Below the pieces are notes generated by a model. That model was not told the DNA's origin. It saw only the letters and a list, made by a program, of their open reading frames with translations, and made no database searches. A stretch of 64,000 nucleotides of DNA from Comamonas testosteroni (GTDB lineage Bacteria > Pseudomonadota > Gammaproteobacteria > Burkholderiales > Burkholderiaceae_C): contig NZ_CP129672.1 in the NCBI RefSeq assembly GCF_030505195.1, forward strand, positions 3,878,501-3,942,500, written 5' to 3'. Every line of letters begins with the position of its first letter. Within the stretch, counting starts at the first letter, position 1. The position numbers and the translations under genes were made by a program. Below are positions 27,889-39,215 of this stretch, piece after piece.

Positions 27889-28077
27889 CATACGCCGGGC
27901 CTGCGGGCACACCTTCCTGCCTTACGGTAGGAGGCGTTGCACGCAGGGCTTCTCACGACAATTTTCAAGCAGATAACTGAACGACCACGGCAACGGCCTG
28001 CACGAGCAGCAAGGCGCGATCCGATACATAAAGCCGTGGCGACCGGCATTTCCAGGCCGGCAAGACAGGAGACAAAA

Positions 28078-29514
28078 ATGATTGGAAATCCGCATTCGTC
28101 GCCGGACGGGCTGTCGCACAGTCTCAAGCAGCGGCACATGACCATGATTGCCCTGGGCGGCGTCATCGGAGCCGGGCTTTTCGTCGGCAGTGGCGTGGTC
28201 ATCAAGTCGGCCGGACCGGCGGCCGTCATCTCTTTTCTGATCACCGGCCTGCTGGTGGTGCTGGTCATGCGCATGCTGGGCGAGATGGCCTGCTCCATGA
28301 CAGGGGGCTCCTTTTACGAGTACGCCCGCGAAGCCTGGCGTGACAAGCCCGCCGTGGGTCAGCTGGCGGGATTTCTGACGGGCTGGATGTACTGGTACTT
28401 CTGGGTCATCGTCGTGGCCATCGAAGCGGTGGCAGGGGCCGAGCTGGTGCGCTACTGGCTGCCTGACGTGCCGGCCTGGAGCATCAGCCTGGTCTTGCTG
28501 ATCATGATGACGCTGACCAATCTGGTCTCGGTCAAATCCTTTGGCGAATGCGAGTTCTGGCTGGCTTCCGTGAAGGTAGCCGCCATCGTGGTGTTTCTGT
28601 TCATCGCCGGCGTCTATGTGCTGGGCCTGACACCAGGAGGCGGCGGAATGCATGTCGCCAATCTGAGCCAGAACGGCGGCTTCATGCCCAACGGCATTGT
28701 TCCGGTGCTCACGGGCGCCGTGGCCGCCACCGGCTTCTATTTCGGCGCGGAGATCGTGACGATTGCAGCGGCCGAAACCGCTGAGCCCCAGAAGGCCGTG
28801 GCCAAGGCCACGAATTCGGTCATCCTGCGCGTGCTGGTGTTCTACGTGGGATCGGTGCTGCTGGTGGCCTGCCTGGTGCCATGGAACTCCACCGGCATGT
28901 CCATGCCCTATGTCAGCGCTCTCGATGCCATGGGCGTGCCGGCCGCTGCCCAGATCATGAATGCAGTGGTGCTGACTGCCGTGCTGTCGGCGCTCAACTC
29001 CGGGCTTTATGCTTCGTCGCGCATGCTGTTTGCGCTGACGCGACGCGGCGATGCGCCCAAGGTGCTGGCACAGGTCAGCCGCAATGGCGTGCCCGTGTAC
29101 GCGATTTTGGTGGCCACATTGTTTGGCTACGGTGCCATCGTCATGTCCTATCTGTCTCCCGACAAGGTGTTCGCCTTCCTCGTGAACTCCTACGGAACGG
29201 TTGCCATCTTTGTCTATATCCTGATTGCGATTTCCCAGCTGCGCCTGCGCTATCGATTGGAGCGCGAAGCGCCGCACCTGCTCAAGGTGCGCATGTGGTG
29301 CTTCCCTTATCTGACCTGGCTGGCGATTGCGGGCATGCTGTCCATCGTGGTGGCCATGGGCTTCATTCCCGAGCAGCGCACGCCGCTGGCCCTGGGTGTG
29401 GCCAGCCTGTGCATCTTGCTGATTGCCTATCGCGTGCGCCAGGCGTTGCGGCGCGGAATCAGTCCCGAGGGGCTGCTCGACGAGCTGGCTCCGCCCAAGC
29501 TGCGCAAGAATTGA
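28078..29514 (+). CDS. APC-family amino acid permease in the taurine cluster
   Basis: This 478-residue permease has about 12 transmembrane segments. It opens with LKQRHMTMIALGGVIGAGLFVGSG, the amino acid permease signature shared with GabP and AnsP, and has FGECEFWLASVKVAAI in the middle. It probably imports an amino acid or an analogue such as taurine, beta-alanine or GABA. It lies 189 bp after tauX on the same strand with its own AGGAG ribosome binding site and may share the TauR-controlled transcript. A strong terminator follows. Confidence 0.85.
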   Translation: MIGNPHSSPDGLSHSLKQRHMTMIALGGVIGAGLFVGSGVVIKSAGPAAVISFLITGLLVVLVMRMLGEMACSMTGGSFYEYAREAWRDKPAVGQLAGFLTGWMYWYFWVIVVAIEAVAGAELVRYWLPDVPAWSISLVLLIMMTLTNLVSVKSFGECEFWLASVKVAAIVVFLFIAGVYVLGLTPGGGGMHVANLSQNGGFMPNGIVPVLTGAVAATGFYFGAEIVTIAAAETAEPQKAVAKATNSVILRVLVFYVGSVLLVACLVPWNSTGMSMPYVSALDAMGVPAAAQIMNAVVLTAVLSALNSGLYASSRMLFALTRRGDAPKVLAQVSRNGVPVYAILVATLFGYGAIVMSYLSPDKVFAFLVNSYGTVAIFVYILIAISQLRLRYRLEREAPHLLKVRMWCFPYLTWLAIAGMLSIVVAMGFIPEQRTPLALGVASLCILLIAYRVRQALRRGISPEGLLDELAPPKLRKN

Positions 29515-29524
29515 GGAGACCAAC

Positions 29525-29556
29525 AAAAGCCCCGGACCCTGAGTCCGGGGCTTTTT
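29525..29556 (+). terminator. Terminator between the permease and tauR
   Basis: A 13-bp stem AAAAGCCCCGGAC/GTCCGGGGCTTTT with a T-run. It serves the permease and, being symmetric with A residues on the other side, probably also the convergent regulator gene. Confidence 0.85.
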
Positions 29557-29567
29557 GCTTTGCGCCT

Positions 29568-31091
29568 CTACATGCAGTGCATGGCTTCTGCCAGGGCCTT
29601 GATGCCCTGGGCGATTTGTCCTGCGGGAATGGACTGATAGCCCAGGCGTATGAAGTTGCCCGTGTTGCGAGGGGAAGTGAAGAACACATCGCCGGGCTCG
29701 ATCAGCACTCCATGCTCGGCGGCCTGGCGTGCCAGTGCCTGCGCGGGCACATGGTCGGGCAGTTGCACCCAGCACGAGCCGCCGCCGCGTACCGGCGTGA
29801 TGCGGCATTGGGGCAGGTAGCGAGCCATGGCTGCCGTCAGCTCGGCATGACGCTCTTTCTGGGCCTGACCCAGGCGGCGCAGCTGGGCCTCGTAGTGGCC
29901 CAGCGAGATGAACATGGCCAATGTGCGCTGGATGAAGGTGGACGGATGGCGGATCATCAGACGGCGCAGGGCGCGCAGCTCCTTGATCAGCTCGGGCGGG
30001 GCCACGATATAGCCCACGCGAAGGCCGGGTGCCAGACTCTTGGAGAGGCTGCCGATATAGATCACGCGGTTGTTGCGGTCCAGGCTTTTGAGCGCCGGGA
30101 TGGGTTGTTCGTCGAAGCTGCTTTCGCTTTCGTAGTCGTCCTCGATGATGATGAGGTCGTGCTTTTGTGCGGCCTCGAGCAAGGCCTCGCGCCGCTCCAG
30201 CGGCATGGTGACGCCGGTGGGGCACTGATGGCTGGGCGTGACGTAGAGGTACTCGAGCTTGCGCATGGCATTGACGATAGGCAGTCCATCGCCATCCACG
30301 CCAATCGGGATGACCTGCGAGGTGCGGCTGCTGAAGATATTGCGCGCATCGGGATAGCAGGGGTTTTCGATGCCGATGGAGGTGCCCTCGCGCATCAGCA
30401 AATCGGCCACCATGTACAGCGCATGCTGGGCGCCGACGGTGATGATGATTTCGTCGGGGGATGCCCAGACGCCGCGGCGCGGCAGGATCTTGGTCTGCAC
30501 CTGCTGGATGAGGCTGTCGTCGTCGCGGGTGATGTGATCGGGCGCCCACATGCGGATGTCCACCACGCCCAGGGACTTGAGGCAGCATTCGCGCCAGGCG
30601 GCCGTGGGAAACAGCTCCTTGTCGAACTGGCCGTAGAGAAACGGATAGGGGAACTGCTGCCAGTCGTCTTCCTTCACGATGCTGCGCTGCAGGCTGGGGC
30701 GCAGCCACAGGCGGCGCGACCAATCCGTGTGCGCCTCGGTGTCCGCATTCCTGGCGTTGCTGGGGGTGCGCTCTGTGGTGCGGCCCTGCAGCACATCGGG
30801 GTGGATGAAATGGCCTTTTCTCTCGCGGCTCAGCAAAAAGGCCTCTTCGGTCAACTGCTGGTAGGCCATGACCACGGTGATGCGGCCCACGCCCAGCAGC
30901 TTGGCCAGTTCTCGACTTGAGGGGACGGCATCACCGGGCGCGAGAATGCCGGTGAGGATGGCATCGACCAGCATTTCGCGAATCTGCCCCTGAAGGCTCA
31001 GCGAGGGCCTGGCGCTGCGGCGAAACAACTGCTCCCACATGGCCACGGATGGAGGAATCGAAGGCGAGGCCGGTTTTCTGTCTGTCGTCAT
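29568..31091 (-). CDS. tauR: MocR-type (GntR/aminotransferase) regulator, probable TauR
   Basis: This regulator of about 507 residues joins a GntR winged helix domain to a fold-type I PLP aminotransferase domain. The winged helix spans about residues 30-95 (LSLQGQIREMLVDAILTG...GRITVVMAYQQL). The aminotransferase domain includes IIIEDDYESE and the PLP lysine motif YIGSLSKSLAPGLRVGY. MocR proteins sense amine metabolites through PLP, and TauR of Rhodobacter is of this type and activates taurine genes. Its location at the end of the cluster and the TauR-like boxes before tauA and tauX support the name. The ATG at 31091 is preferred over a GTG at 31109. Confidence 0.85.
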   Translation of the reverse strand: MTTDRKPASPSIPPSVAMWEQLFRRSARPSLSLQGQIREMLVDAILTGILAPGDAVPSSRELAKLLGVGRITVVMAYQQLTEEAFLLSRERKGHFIHPDVLQGRTTERTPSNARNADTEAHTDWSRRLWLRPSLQRSIVKEDDWQQFPYPFLYGQFDKELFPTAAWRECCLKSLGVVDIRMWAPDHITRDDDSLIQQVQTKILPRRGVWASPDEIIITVGAQHALYMVADLLMREGTSIGIENPCYPDARNIFSSRTSQVIPIGVDGDGLPIVNAMRKLEYLYVTPSHQCPTGVTMPLERREALLEAAQKHDLIIIEDDYESESSFDEQPIPALKSLDRNNRVIYIGSLSKSLAPGLRVGYIVAPPELIKELRALRRLMIRHPSTFIQRTLAMFISLGHYEAQLRRLGQAQKERHAELTAAMARYLPQCRITPVRGGGSCWVQLPDHVPAQALARQAAEHGVLIEPGDVFFTSPRNTGNFIRLGYQSIPAGQIAQGIKALAEAMHCM

Positions 31092-31367
31092 TGATGGTTC
31101 TGAATGCACTGCCGCAGCCCGTGGTGGCCTGGAGCGACCGGCGGCCCCGACGCGCGGGGTCTGGTTCTTTAGGGGCCATTAACGCGACATCGCAGAGGCC
31201 GCCAGCAGCTTGCTGGCGCACCGGTTTCAGCGCTCAAGATTAGCGCATATGCATGTGCTTGGAATCAGGCTTTTCATGTGGTTGCACGCGTGCAGCGGCA
31301 CCTGTAATTTGAAAAATCTGGGAGACTTCTCTGTAGCCTCGAAAATAAGTATATAATTTGAGGCTTA

Positions 31368-31444
31368 GCGGCTGTAGCTCAGCTGGATAGAGTACTTGGC
31401 TACGAACCAAGGGGTCGTGGGTTCGATTCCTGCCAGCCGCACCA
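31368..31444 (+). tRNA. tRNA-Arg (anticodon ACG), copy 2
   Basis: Identical in sequence to copy 1. A TATAAT -10 box lies just upstream (31352-31357), followed by the sequence TTGAGGCTTA that is repeated before copy 3. A terminator (AAGCCTCAGAACT/AGTTCTGAGGCTT region) follows. Confidence 0.95.
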
Positions 31445-31591
31445 AACGACAAGCCTCAGAACTGCAAAGTTCTGAGGCTTTTTCGTTTCTGCCATGTCTG
31501 CTTCGCCGCACTGATGGCGCTTGAGTGCCTTTGAAGAAAAATTCGGGTTTTCACCGAGCGGCTTCAAAAACTGTATATAATTTGAGGCTTA

Positions 31592-31668
31592 GCGGCTGTA
31601 GCTCAGCTGGATAGAGTACTTGGCTACGAACCAAGGGGTCGTGGGTTCGATTCCTGCCAGCCGCACCA
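31592..31668 (+). tRNA. tRNA-Arg (anticodon ACG), copy 3
   Basis: Identical to copies 1 and 2. The promoter stretch TATATAATTTGAGGCTTA and the terminator are shared with copy 2, so the unit promoter-tRNA-terminator was duplicated in tandem about 224 bp apart. Confidence 0.95.
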
Positions 31669-31769
31669 AACGACAAGCCTCAGAACTGAAAAGTTCTGAG
31701 GCTTTTTCGTTTCCGGGCTTTGACGAGCCCTGGCCTGATCGGGCCCCGATCTGTGTGAAGATCGGCCTC

Positions 31770-32336
31770 ATGAGCAAGGCTTTCACCAAAGAATCGGATG
31801 GCGACGACGATGAAGACGTCGCAGCTCTGCCGCCATTGCCCGCCGGCGGCAAGAACTACATCACGCCACAGGGCTACCAGCGCATCAAGGACGAGCTGCT
31901 GGATCTGATCGACAACGAGCGCCCCAAGGTCGTGGAGATCGTGCACTGGGCGGCCAGCAACGGCGATCGCTCCGAAAACGGCGACTATCTCTACGGCAAG
32001 AAGCGCCTGCGCGAGATTGACCGGCGCATTCGCTTTCTCACCAAGAGACTGGAAATCGCCGAGGTGGTCGACCCTGGCGTGCACGCAGGCAGCGATCAGG
32101 TCTTCTTTGGCGCCACGGTCAGCTACGTGGATGACGAGGGCGTGGAGCGCACCATCACCATCATGGGCATTGACGAGGCGGACAGCGCGCAGAACCAGGT
32201 CAGCTGGATTGCCCCGGTTTCGCGCGCGCTGCTCAAGGCGCGCGTGGGCGACGAGGTGGCCTTGCCGACGCCGGCCGGCGTGCGCATGCTGGAAATTCTG
32301 GACGTCAGCTATCCTCAGCCCAGCACTCGATCCTGA
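31770..32336 (+). CDS. greB: Transcription elongation factor GreB
   Basis: GreB rescues backtracked RNA polymerase by stimulating transcript cleavage. The 188-residue protein has a polar N-terminal extension of about 30 residues rich in Asp/Glu, then the Gre coiled coil (ITPQGYQRIKDELLDLIDNE) with the acidic tip region NGDRSENGDYLYGKKRLREID typical of GreB. The C-terminal FKBP-like domain ends VALPTPAGVRMLEILDVSY. The start at 31770 lies just after the third tRNA-Arg; no strong ribosome binding site is visible. Confidence 0.93.
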   Translation: MSKAFTKESDGDDDEDVAALPPLPAGGKNYITPQGYQRIKDELLDLIDNERPKVVEIVHWAASNGDRSENGDYLYGKKRLREIDRRIRFLTKRLEIAEVVDPGVHAGSDQVFFGATVSYVDDEGVERTITIMGIDEADSAQNQVSWIAPVSRALLKARVGDEVALPTPAGVRMLEILDVSYPQPSTRS

Positions 32337-32415
32337 GTCCAGCGGCAACCAAAAAGCGCGGCTTCCGTATCGGACGCTGCGCTTTCATTTTGTGAGCTTC
32401 AATCGCTTGATCTAC

Positions 32416-32449
32416 AACGATTTCAGATGATTTTAGTATTGAAATCGTT
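32416..32449. repeat. Dispersed hairpin family member between greB and mltB
   Basis: AACGATTTCA and its exact complement TGAAATCGTT are 14 bp apart. Flanking AAGCGCTAATAGCTATT resembles the other family members. The gene pair is convergent, so the element may act as a terminator for both. Confidence 0.5.
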
Positions 32450-32471
32450 TGGTATAAAGCGCTAATAGCTA

Positions 32472-33803
32472 TTATTTTTGAGGCTGATTGCCAGTCTGCA
32501 GGCGTTGCAGCAGCTCCAGCGTGGGGTAACCGTCTGCCGCCAGACCCTGGCTCTGCTGGTACTGACGAAGCCCGGCACGGGTGGCCGGACCCATCACGCC
32601 GTCGGCCGCTCCGGTGGCAAAGCCGCGCTGGGCCAAGGCGGTCTGCAGCGCCCGTGTCTGCTCACGCGTGAGTGCGCCGAGATCGCGCGGCCATTCGGCG
32701 CTGACACCTCCATTGCCGGCCAGCTGCGATGCAAGCAGGCCCACGGCGAGCGCATAGTTGGTGGAGTTGTTGTAGCGCAGGATGGCGCGGAAGTTGCTGC
32801 CCACCATGAAGGCCGGACCACGGGCACCGGCCGGTGCAATGATGCTGGCTCCGGCCATCGCGGGCAAAGCCTGGCCGTTGACGCTTTGCACGCCTTCTGC
32901 AGCCCAGGCGCTGCTGTTCTGGCGCGTGGAAAGCTCGGTGCGTGCGTAATCGAAACTGGCTGGCAGGCGCACTTCAACGCCCCAGGGCTCGTCGGGGTTC
33001 CAGCCCGAGCTTGCAAGATAGTTGGCAGTGGAGGCGGCCACATCGGCCATGGAGCCCCAGATGTCGCGGCGGCCGTCTCCATCGGCATCGACGGCATATT
33101 GCAGGAAGACCGAGGGCAGAAACTGGGTGTTGCCCATGGCACCGGCCCACGAGCTGATCATATGGGCGGCGTCGATGTCGCCGTTGTCGATGATGCGCAG
33201 CGCGGCAATCAGCTCCTTCTGAGCCCATTCGGCGCGGCGGCCGTCAAAGGCGAGAGTGGCCAGTGCATCCACGGCCGAGAAGCTGCCGAAGTTGCTGCCG
33301 TAGTTGCTCTCCATGCCCCAGATGGCTGCAATCACGGGTGCCGGCACGCCATAACGCTGGCTGGCCGCTTGCAGACTGGCTGCGTATTCCTGCATCTTGA
33401 GCTTGCCGGTCTTGATGCGCTGTGCGGAGACGGCGCTATCGAGATACTGCCAGGGCGTGCGCGTGAACTCGGGCTGTGAGCGGTCGAGCTTGACGATGCT
33501 GGGCTGCAGCTTGGCGCCGGCCAATGCGCTGCGCAGCGTGCGCTCCGAAATGCCTGCGGCGCGCGCACGCGGGGCAAATTCCTGCTTCCAGTGTGCGAAG
33601 TTGCTGGCCTGTATGGGGCTTTCCATCGCTGCCTCGTCAGTGCCTTGCTCTGTTTTGGCCGGCTGTGCCGGCTCGGACACCGCCGCTGCTGGAGGTTCGG
33701 ACCGGGTGGCGCAGCCTGCGAGCAGGGCTGCTGCGATGGCGGTGATCAGCAACGGCTGACGGACATTCACAAGCGAAGGTGCGGTTTGGAGCATGAATGC
33801 CAT
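32472..33803 (-). CDS. mltB: Membrane-bound lytic murein transglycosylase B-like lipoprotein
   Basis: This enzyme should cleave the glycan strands of peptidoglycan in the periplasm. The N-terminus has a lipoprotein signal with lipobox LLAGC. The catalytic domain shows the MltB-type segment AAIWGMESNYGSNFG with the catalytic Glu, then SSWAGAMGNTQFLPSVF and GSMADVAASTANYL. The C-terminus is a peptidoglycan-binding domain (about the last 60 residues, FATGAADGVMGPATRAGLRQ). The start MAFMLQTAPSL is chosen because it leaves a normal signal peptide; the open frame reaches to 33917. Confidence 0.9.
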   Translation of the reverse strand: MAFMLQTAPSLVNVRQPLLITAIAAALLAGCATRSEPPAAAVSEPAQPAKTEQGTDEAAMESPIQASNFAHWKQEFAPRARAAGISERTLRSALAGAKLQPSIVKLDRSQPEFTRTPWQYLDSAVSAQRIKTGKLKMQEYAASLQAASQRYGVPAPVIAAIWGMESNYGSNFGSFSAVDALATLAFDGRRAEWAQKELIAALRIIDNGDIDAAHMISSWAGAMGNTQFLPSVFLQYAVDADGDGRRDIWGSMADVAASTANYLASSGWNPDEPWGVEVRLPASFDYARTELSTRQNSSAWAAEGVQSVNGQALPAMAGASIIAPAGARGPAFMVGSNFRAILRYNNSTNYALAVGLLASQLAGNGGVSAEWPRDLGALTREQTRALQTALAQRGFATGAADGVMGPATRAGLRQYQQSQGLAADGYPTLELLQRLQTGNQPQK

Positions 33804-33885
33804 TGTCGCTTGCTGCCGTGGCCGGCAGGCCCTTGCTGGGCGGGATGGTGCCCGCAGAATGCAACAAAATCTTTCGCCCATGAAA

Positions 33886-33906
33886 AAGGCCGCCCGAGGC
33901 GGCCTT
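33886..33906 (-). terminator. Terminator of spoT
   Basis: A 9-bp GC-rich stem AAGGCCGCC/GGCGGCCTT with a 3-nt loop and a T-run on the minus strand, 19 bp after the spoT stop. Confidence 0.8.
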
Positions 33907-33925
33907 GTGGAGCACATGCAAGAGA

Positions 33926-36181
<2,256 letters not shown>

Positions 36182-36232
36182 ATTCCTTAAATGTAGCCTG
36201 CAAGTACCGAGCGCACGGTGATAGGTACAAAA

Positions 36233-36253
36233 AAGCACCGACGAGCGGTGCTT
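36233..36253 (-). terminator. Terminator or attenuator between rpoZ and spoT
   Basis: The stem AAGCACCG/CGGTGCTT with a 5-nt loop is followed by T residues on the minus strand, 33 bp after the rpoZ stop and about 50 bp before spoT. It would reduce read-through from gmk-rpoZ into spoT. Confidence 0.7.
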
Positions 36254-36285
36254 AATTGTCTGTTTTGGTGCTGCGATGCAACAGC

Positions 36286-36489
36286 TTAACCCGGCACCTT
36301 CTTCAGCATTTCCAGGCCTACCTTGCCGTCTGCGATTTCACGCAGGGCAGTGACGCTGGCCTTGTTTTTGGTTTCAATCTTGGGGGTATGGCCTTGATTG
36401 AGCATGCGGGCGCGGTAAGTCGCGGCCAAAACGAGCTGGAAGCGGTTGGGGATCTGCTCCAGGCTATCTTCAACAGTAATGCGTGCCAT
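36286..36489 (-). CDS. rpoZ: DNA-directed RNA polymerase omega subunit
   Basis: This 67-residue protein starts [20 protein letters not shown] and contains AATYRARML, the conserved omega subunit core. Omega helps assembly of RNA polymerase and forms part of a ppGpp binding site, which fits its position before spoT. It follows gmk by 18 bp. Confidence 0.96.
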   Translation of the reverse strand: MARITVEDSLEQIPNRFQLVLAATYRARMLNQGHTPKIETKNKASVTALREIADGKVGLEMLKKVPG

Positions 36490-36507
36490 CAGGAACTCCG
36501 GGAACGG

Positions 36508-37137
36508 TCAGTTGGATTCAGGGATATTGAGCGACTCGAAGGTGTCGGCGCGAAGGCGCCGCTGGGCCGCATATTTGAGGCGTTGCGCGTGAATGATCGC
36601 CTTGAGATCAAAGAGCGCACTCTCAAACAGTTCGTTGATTATAACGAAGTCGAATTTGGCTACCTGTGCCATTTCTTCAGAGGCATTTTTCAGGCGCAGT
36701 TCGATCACTTCAGCGGTGTCCTCGCCACGGTTTTCCAGGCGCGCGCGCAGCTCGTCCCAGCTGGGCGGCAGGATGAAGATCAAAATCGCGTTGGGAAAGG
36801 CCTGCTTGACCTGCAGGGCACCCTGATAGTCGATTTCGAGCAGCACATCGGTGCCGCTCTGAATGCGCTCTTCTAGGGACTTCTTGGCCGTGCCATAGCG
36901 GCGGCTATGCACATTGGCCCATTCGACAAAGCCGTTGTTAGCGACCATGGCATCGAATTCGGCATCCGAGACGAAGTAGTACTCACGGCCGTGCTTTTCC
37001 TGGCCGCGTGGTGCACGCGTGGTGTGAGAGACGGAGGGGTAGACACGCGCATCGAGCTCACGCAGGGCGCGTACCAGAGAAGATTTGCCGGCACCGCTGG
37101 GGGCCGACACGACAAATAGATTTCCGGGATGGTCCAT
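36508..37137 (-). CDS. gmk: Guanylate kinase
   Basis: Gmk phosphorylates GMP to GDP with ATP. The protein has the P-loop [15 protein letters not shown], the GMP-binding segment [22 protein letters not shown] and the [27 protein letters not shown] core. The start [10 protein letters not shown] gives about 209 residues. In-frame ATG codons at 37149 and 37161 are alternatives, and the region repeats CAAAGTCATG twice. It probably shares a transcript with yicC and rpoZ. Confidence 0.95.
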   Translation of the reverse strand: MDHPGNLFVVSAPSGAGKSSLVRALRELDARVYPSVSHTTRAPRGQEKHGREYYFVSDAEFDAMVANNGFVEWANVHSRRYGTAKKSLEERIQSGTDVLLEIDYQGALQVKQAFPNAILIFILPPSWDELRARLENRGEDTAEVIELRLKNASEEMAQVAKFDFVIINELFESALFDLKAIIHAQRLKYAAQRRLRADTFESLNIPESN

Positions 37138-37200
37138 GACTTTGGGCATGACTTTGAGCATGAATTTTGGCGTATGGGGTTGGATACGCTCGGGGTTTGC

Positions 37201-38109
37201 TTACTCGATGTTCTGCACTTGTTCGCGCATTTGCTCGATCAGCACCTTCATGTCCACGCTGATGCGGGTCAGCTCTAGCGTGGCAGATTTGGAGCCCAGT
37301 GTATTGGCTTCACGGTGCAGTTCCTGAATCAGGAAGTCCAGACGCTTGCCGATGTCGCCACCCTTTTTGAGCAGACGCTCGATTTCGTCGAGGTGAGAGC
37401 CCAGACGCGTGACTTCTTCAGCCACGTCGATGCGGATGGCAAAGGCCGTGGCTTCGGCCAGGGCTCGATCCTGGGCGGCCTCGGGGGCCACCGAGCCTTC
37501 ACCGAGGGCCATGGCCTCCTTCCAGCGCTCGAGGAACTTCTGGCGCTGCTGCTCCACCAACTGCGGCACCAGCGGCGCGGCGGTCTTGGCCAGCGCGCGC
37601 AGTTGCTTGATGCGGTCGAGCAGCATGTCAGCCAGGCGCTCACCTTCGCGGGCACGAGCCGCGAGCAGCTCGGTGACGGCCTGTTCGGCCAGGGCCGGAG
37701 CGATCTCGCTCCAGTCCGTGGTGGTGGTGGCGGTGCCGCTGCACAGGCGCAGCACATCGGCCACGGACAGGTCGCGTGCCTTGGGCAGCCAGGCCTGAAC
37801 CGAGTCCTGCAAGGTCACAAGGCGTTGTAGTTGGCTGGCTGCGGGAATGGGCAGGTATTGGTTGCTGGAGACGTCGATGGCGGCTCGTACTTCCACCTTG
37901 CCGCGCTTGAGGCGCGCGGTGAGCAAGGTGCGCAGGGCCGGTTCAAGGGCGCGCAGTTCGTCGGGAAGGCGGAAGGACAAATCCAGAAAGCGGCTATTGA
38001 CCGCGCGGATCTCAAGGCCCAGACGGCTGTTGGACTGGGACTCTTGACCACCCTCAACGGATGCGCTGTGCTGGGCACTGGCGTATCCGGTCATGCTGTA
38101 AACTGGCAT
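37201..38109 (-). CDS. yicC: YicC family protein (endoribonuclease-like)
   Basis: This 302-residue protein begins with MPVYSMTGYASA, the conserved YicC N-terminus, and ends with a domain containing LDFLIQELHREANTLGSKSA and KVLIEQMREQVQNIE. YicC-type proteins have been described as RNases acting on small RNAs; the role here is inferred from family. Genes of this family commonly lie next to gmk, as here. The frame extends to a TTG at 38133, but the ATG at 38109 fits the family. Confidence 0.93.
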   Translation of the reverse strand: MPVYSMTGYASAQHSASVEGGQESQSNSRLGLEIRAVNSRFLDLSFRLPDELRALEPALRTLLTARLKRGKVEVRAAIDVSSNQYLPIPAASQLQRLVTLQDSVQAWLPKARDLSVADVLRLCSGTATTTTDWSEIAPALAEQAVTELLAARAREGERLADMLLDRIKQLRALAKTAAPLVPQLVEQQRQKFLERWKEAMALGEGSVAPEAAQDRALAEATAFAIRIDVAEEVTRLGSHLDEIERLLKKGGDIGKRLDFLIQELHREANTLGSKSATLELTRISVDMKVLIEQMREQVQNIE

Positions 38110-38183
38110 TGGACTTTTGATGGATGCTTGCAATTGCCCGATTATCCGGGTTTCGTATCATCCTTGAGGTTTACCGGTAAAAA

Positions 38184-39215
38184 ATGTCTACAAAAACCAA
38201 GCCAGCCCCCCTACCGTCGGGCAGCACAATAGGCGGATACCGGGTGGTGCGCAGGATTTCCTCGGGGGGGTTCGGGATTGTCTACCTGGCTCTGGACGCC
38301 GATGGCCAGCAGGTAGCGATCAAGGAGTACCTGCCGGCTTCGCTTGCCACTCGCGCACCTGCCGAGCTGCAGCCCGTGGTGGCACCAGAGAAACTGTCCC
38401 TCTATCGCCTCGGGCTCAAGAGCTTCTTCGAGGAAGGTCGCTCGCTGGCGCAGATTTCCCACGCCTCCGTGGTGAGCGTGCTGAACTTCTTTCGCGAAAA
38501 CGAAACCGTCTACATGGTGATGAACTACCTGGAAGGGGCGACCCTGCAGGAGTTCATCGTCACGGCGCGCGAGCTCAAGGCCGACAAGGTGTTCAGGGAG
38601 TCGACCATCCGCGCCCTGTTTGACGAGGTGCTGCGCGGCCTGCGCATCGTGCATCAGCACAAGATGCTGCATCTGGACATCAAGCCCGCCAATATCTTCA
38701 TCACCAATGACGACAAGGCCGTGCTGATCGATTTCGGCGCGGCGCGTGAAGTGCTGTCCAAGGAGGGTAACTTCATTCGTCCCATGTACACGCCGGGCTT
38801 TGCTGCCCCTGAGATGTACCGGCGCGATTCCCAGCTGGGTCCCTGGACCGATATTTACGCCATTGGCGCCTGTATCTATGCCTGCATGCAGGGCATACCT
38901 CCCAATGAAGCTCCGCAGCGTCAGGACAAGGACCGACTGGCCCTGGCCTTGAACAAGCTGCGCGGCGTGTATTCGGACAATCTGATCGAGGTGGTGGAGT
39001 GGTGCATGGCCATGGATCCGCTCTCGCGCCCGCAGTCGGTGTTTGCTCTGCAAAAAGAGCTGAGCCGCGAAGGCGAGCGTCGCTATACCAAGCTCAGCAT
39101 GCAGGAGCGCATGCGCATGCAGTTTGACAACATGGTGCAGGACGCCAGGAAGAATCTTCAGAAACTCGGCAGCTCCGAACGTGGAGCGGTGACCGACAGC
39201 AATCGCAAACCATGA
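38184..39215 (+). CDS. Serine/threonine protein kinase
   Basis: This is a 343-residue Hanks-type kinase. The Gly-rich loop is ISSGGFGIVYLA, the ATP lysine is in VAIKEYL (K47), the catalytic loop is HLDIKPANIF (D165) and the magnesium motif is IDFGAAR (D183). The usual HRD arginine is a Leu, so it is a non-RD kinase. There is no transmembrane segment or sensor domain; the C-terminal about 60 residues are charged helix. The gene overlaps the PP2C phosphatase gene by 4 bp, so the two form a coupled kinase-phosphatase pair. Substrates are unknown. Confidence 0.92.
   Translation: MSTKTKPAPLPSGSTIGGYRVVRRISSGGFGIVYLALDADGQQVAIKEYLPASLATRAPAELQPVVAPEKLSLYRLGLKSFFEEGRSLAQISHASVVSVLNFFRENETVYMVMNYLEGATLQEFIVTARELKADKVFRESTIRALFDEVLRGLRIVHQHKMLHLDIKPANIFITNDDKAVLIDFGAAREVLSKEGNFIRPMYTPGFAAPEMYRRDSQLGPWTDIYAIGACIYACMQGIPPNEAPQRQDKDRLALALNKLRGVYSDNLIEVVEWCMAMDPLSRPQSVFALQKELSREGERRYTKLSMQERMRMQFDNMVQDARKNLQKLGSSERGAVTDSNRKP

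Noticed and set aside
27922..30723. A 933-codon frame on the minus strand
   Set aside because: It runs across the permease and out-of-frame through tauR; both have clear family sequences in other frames.
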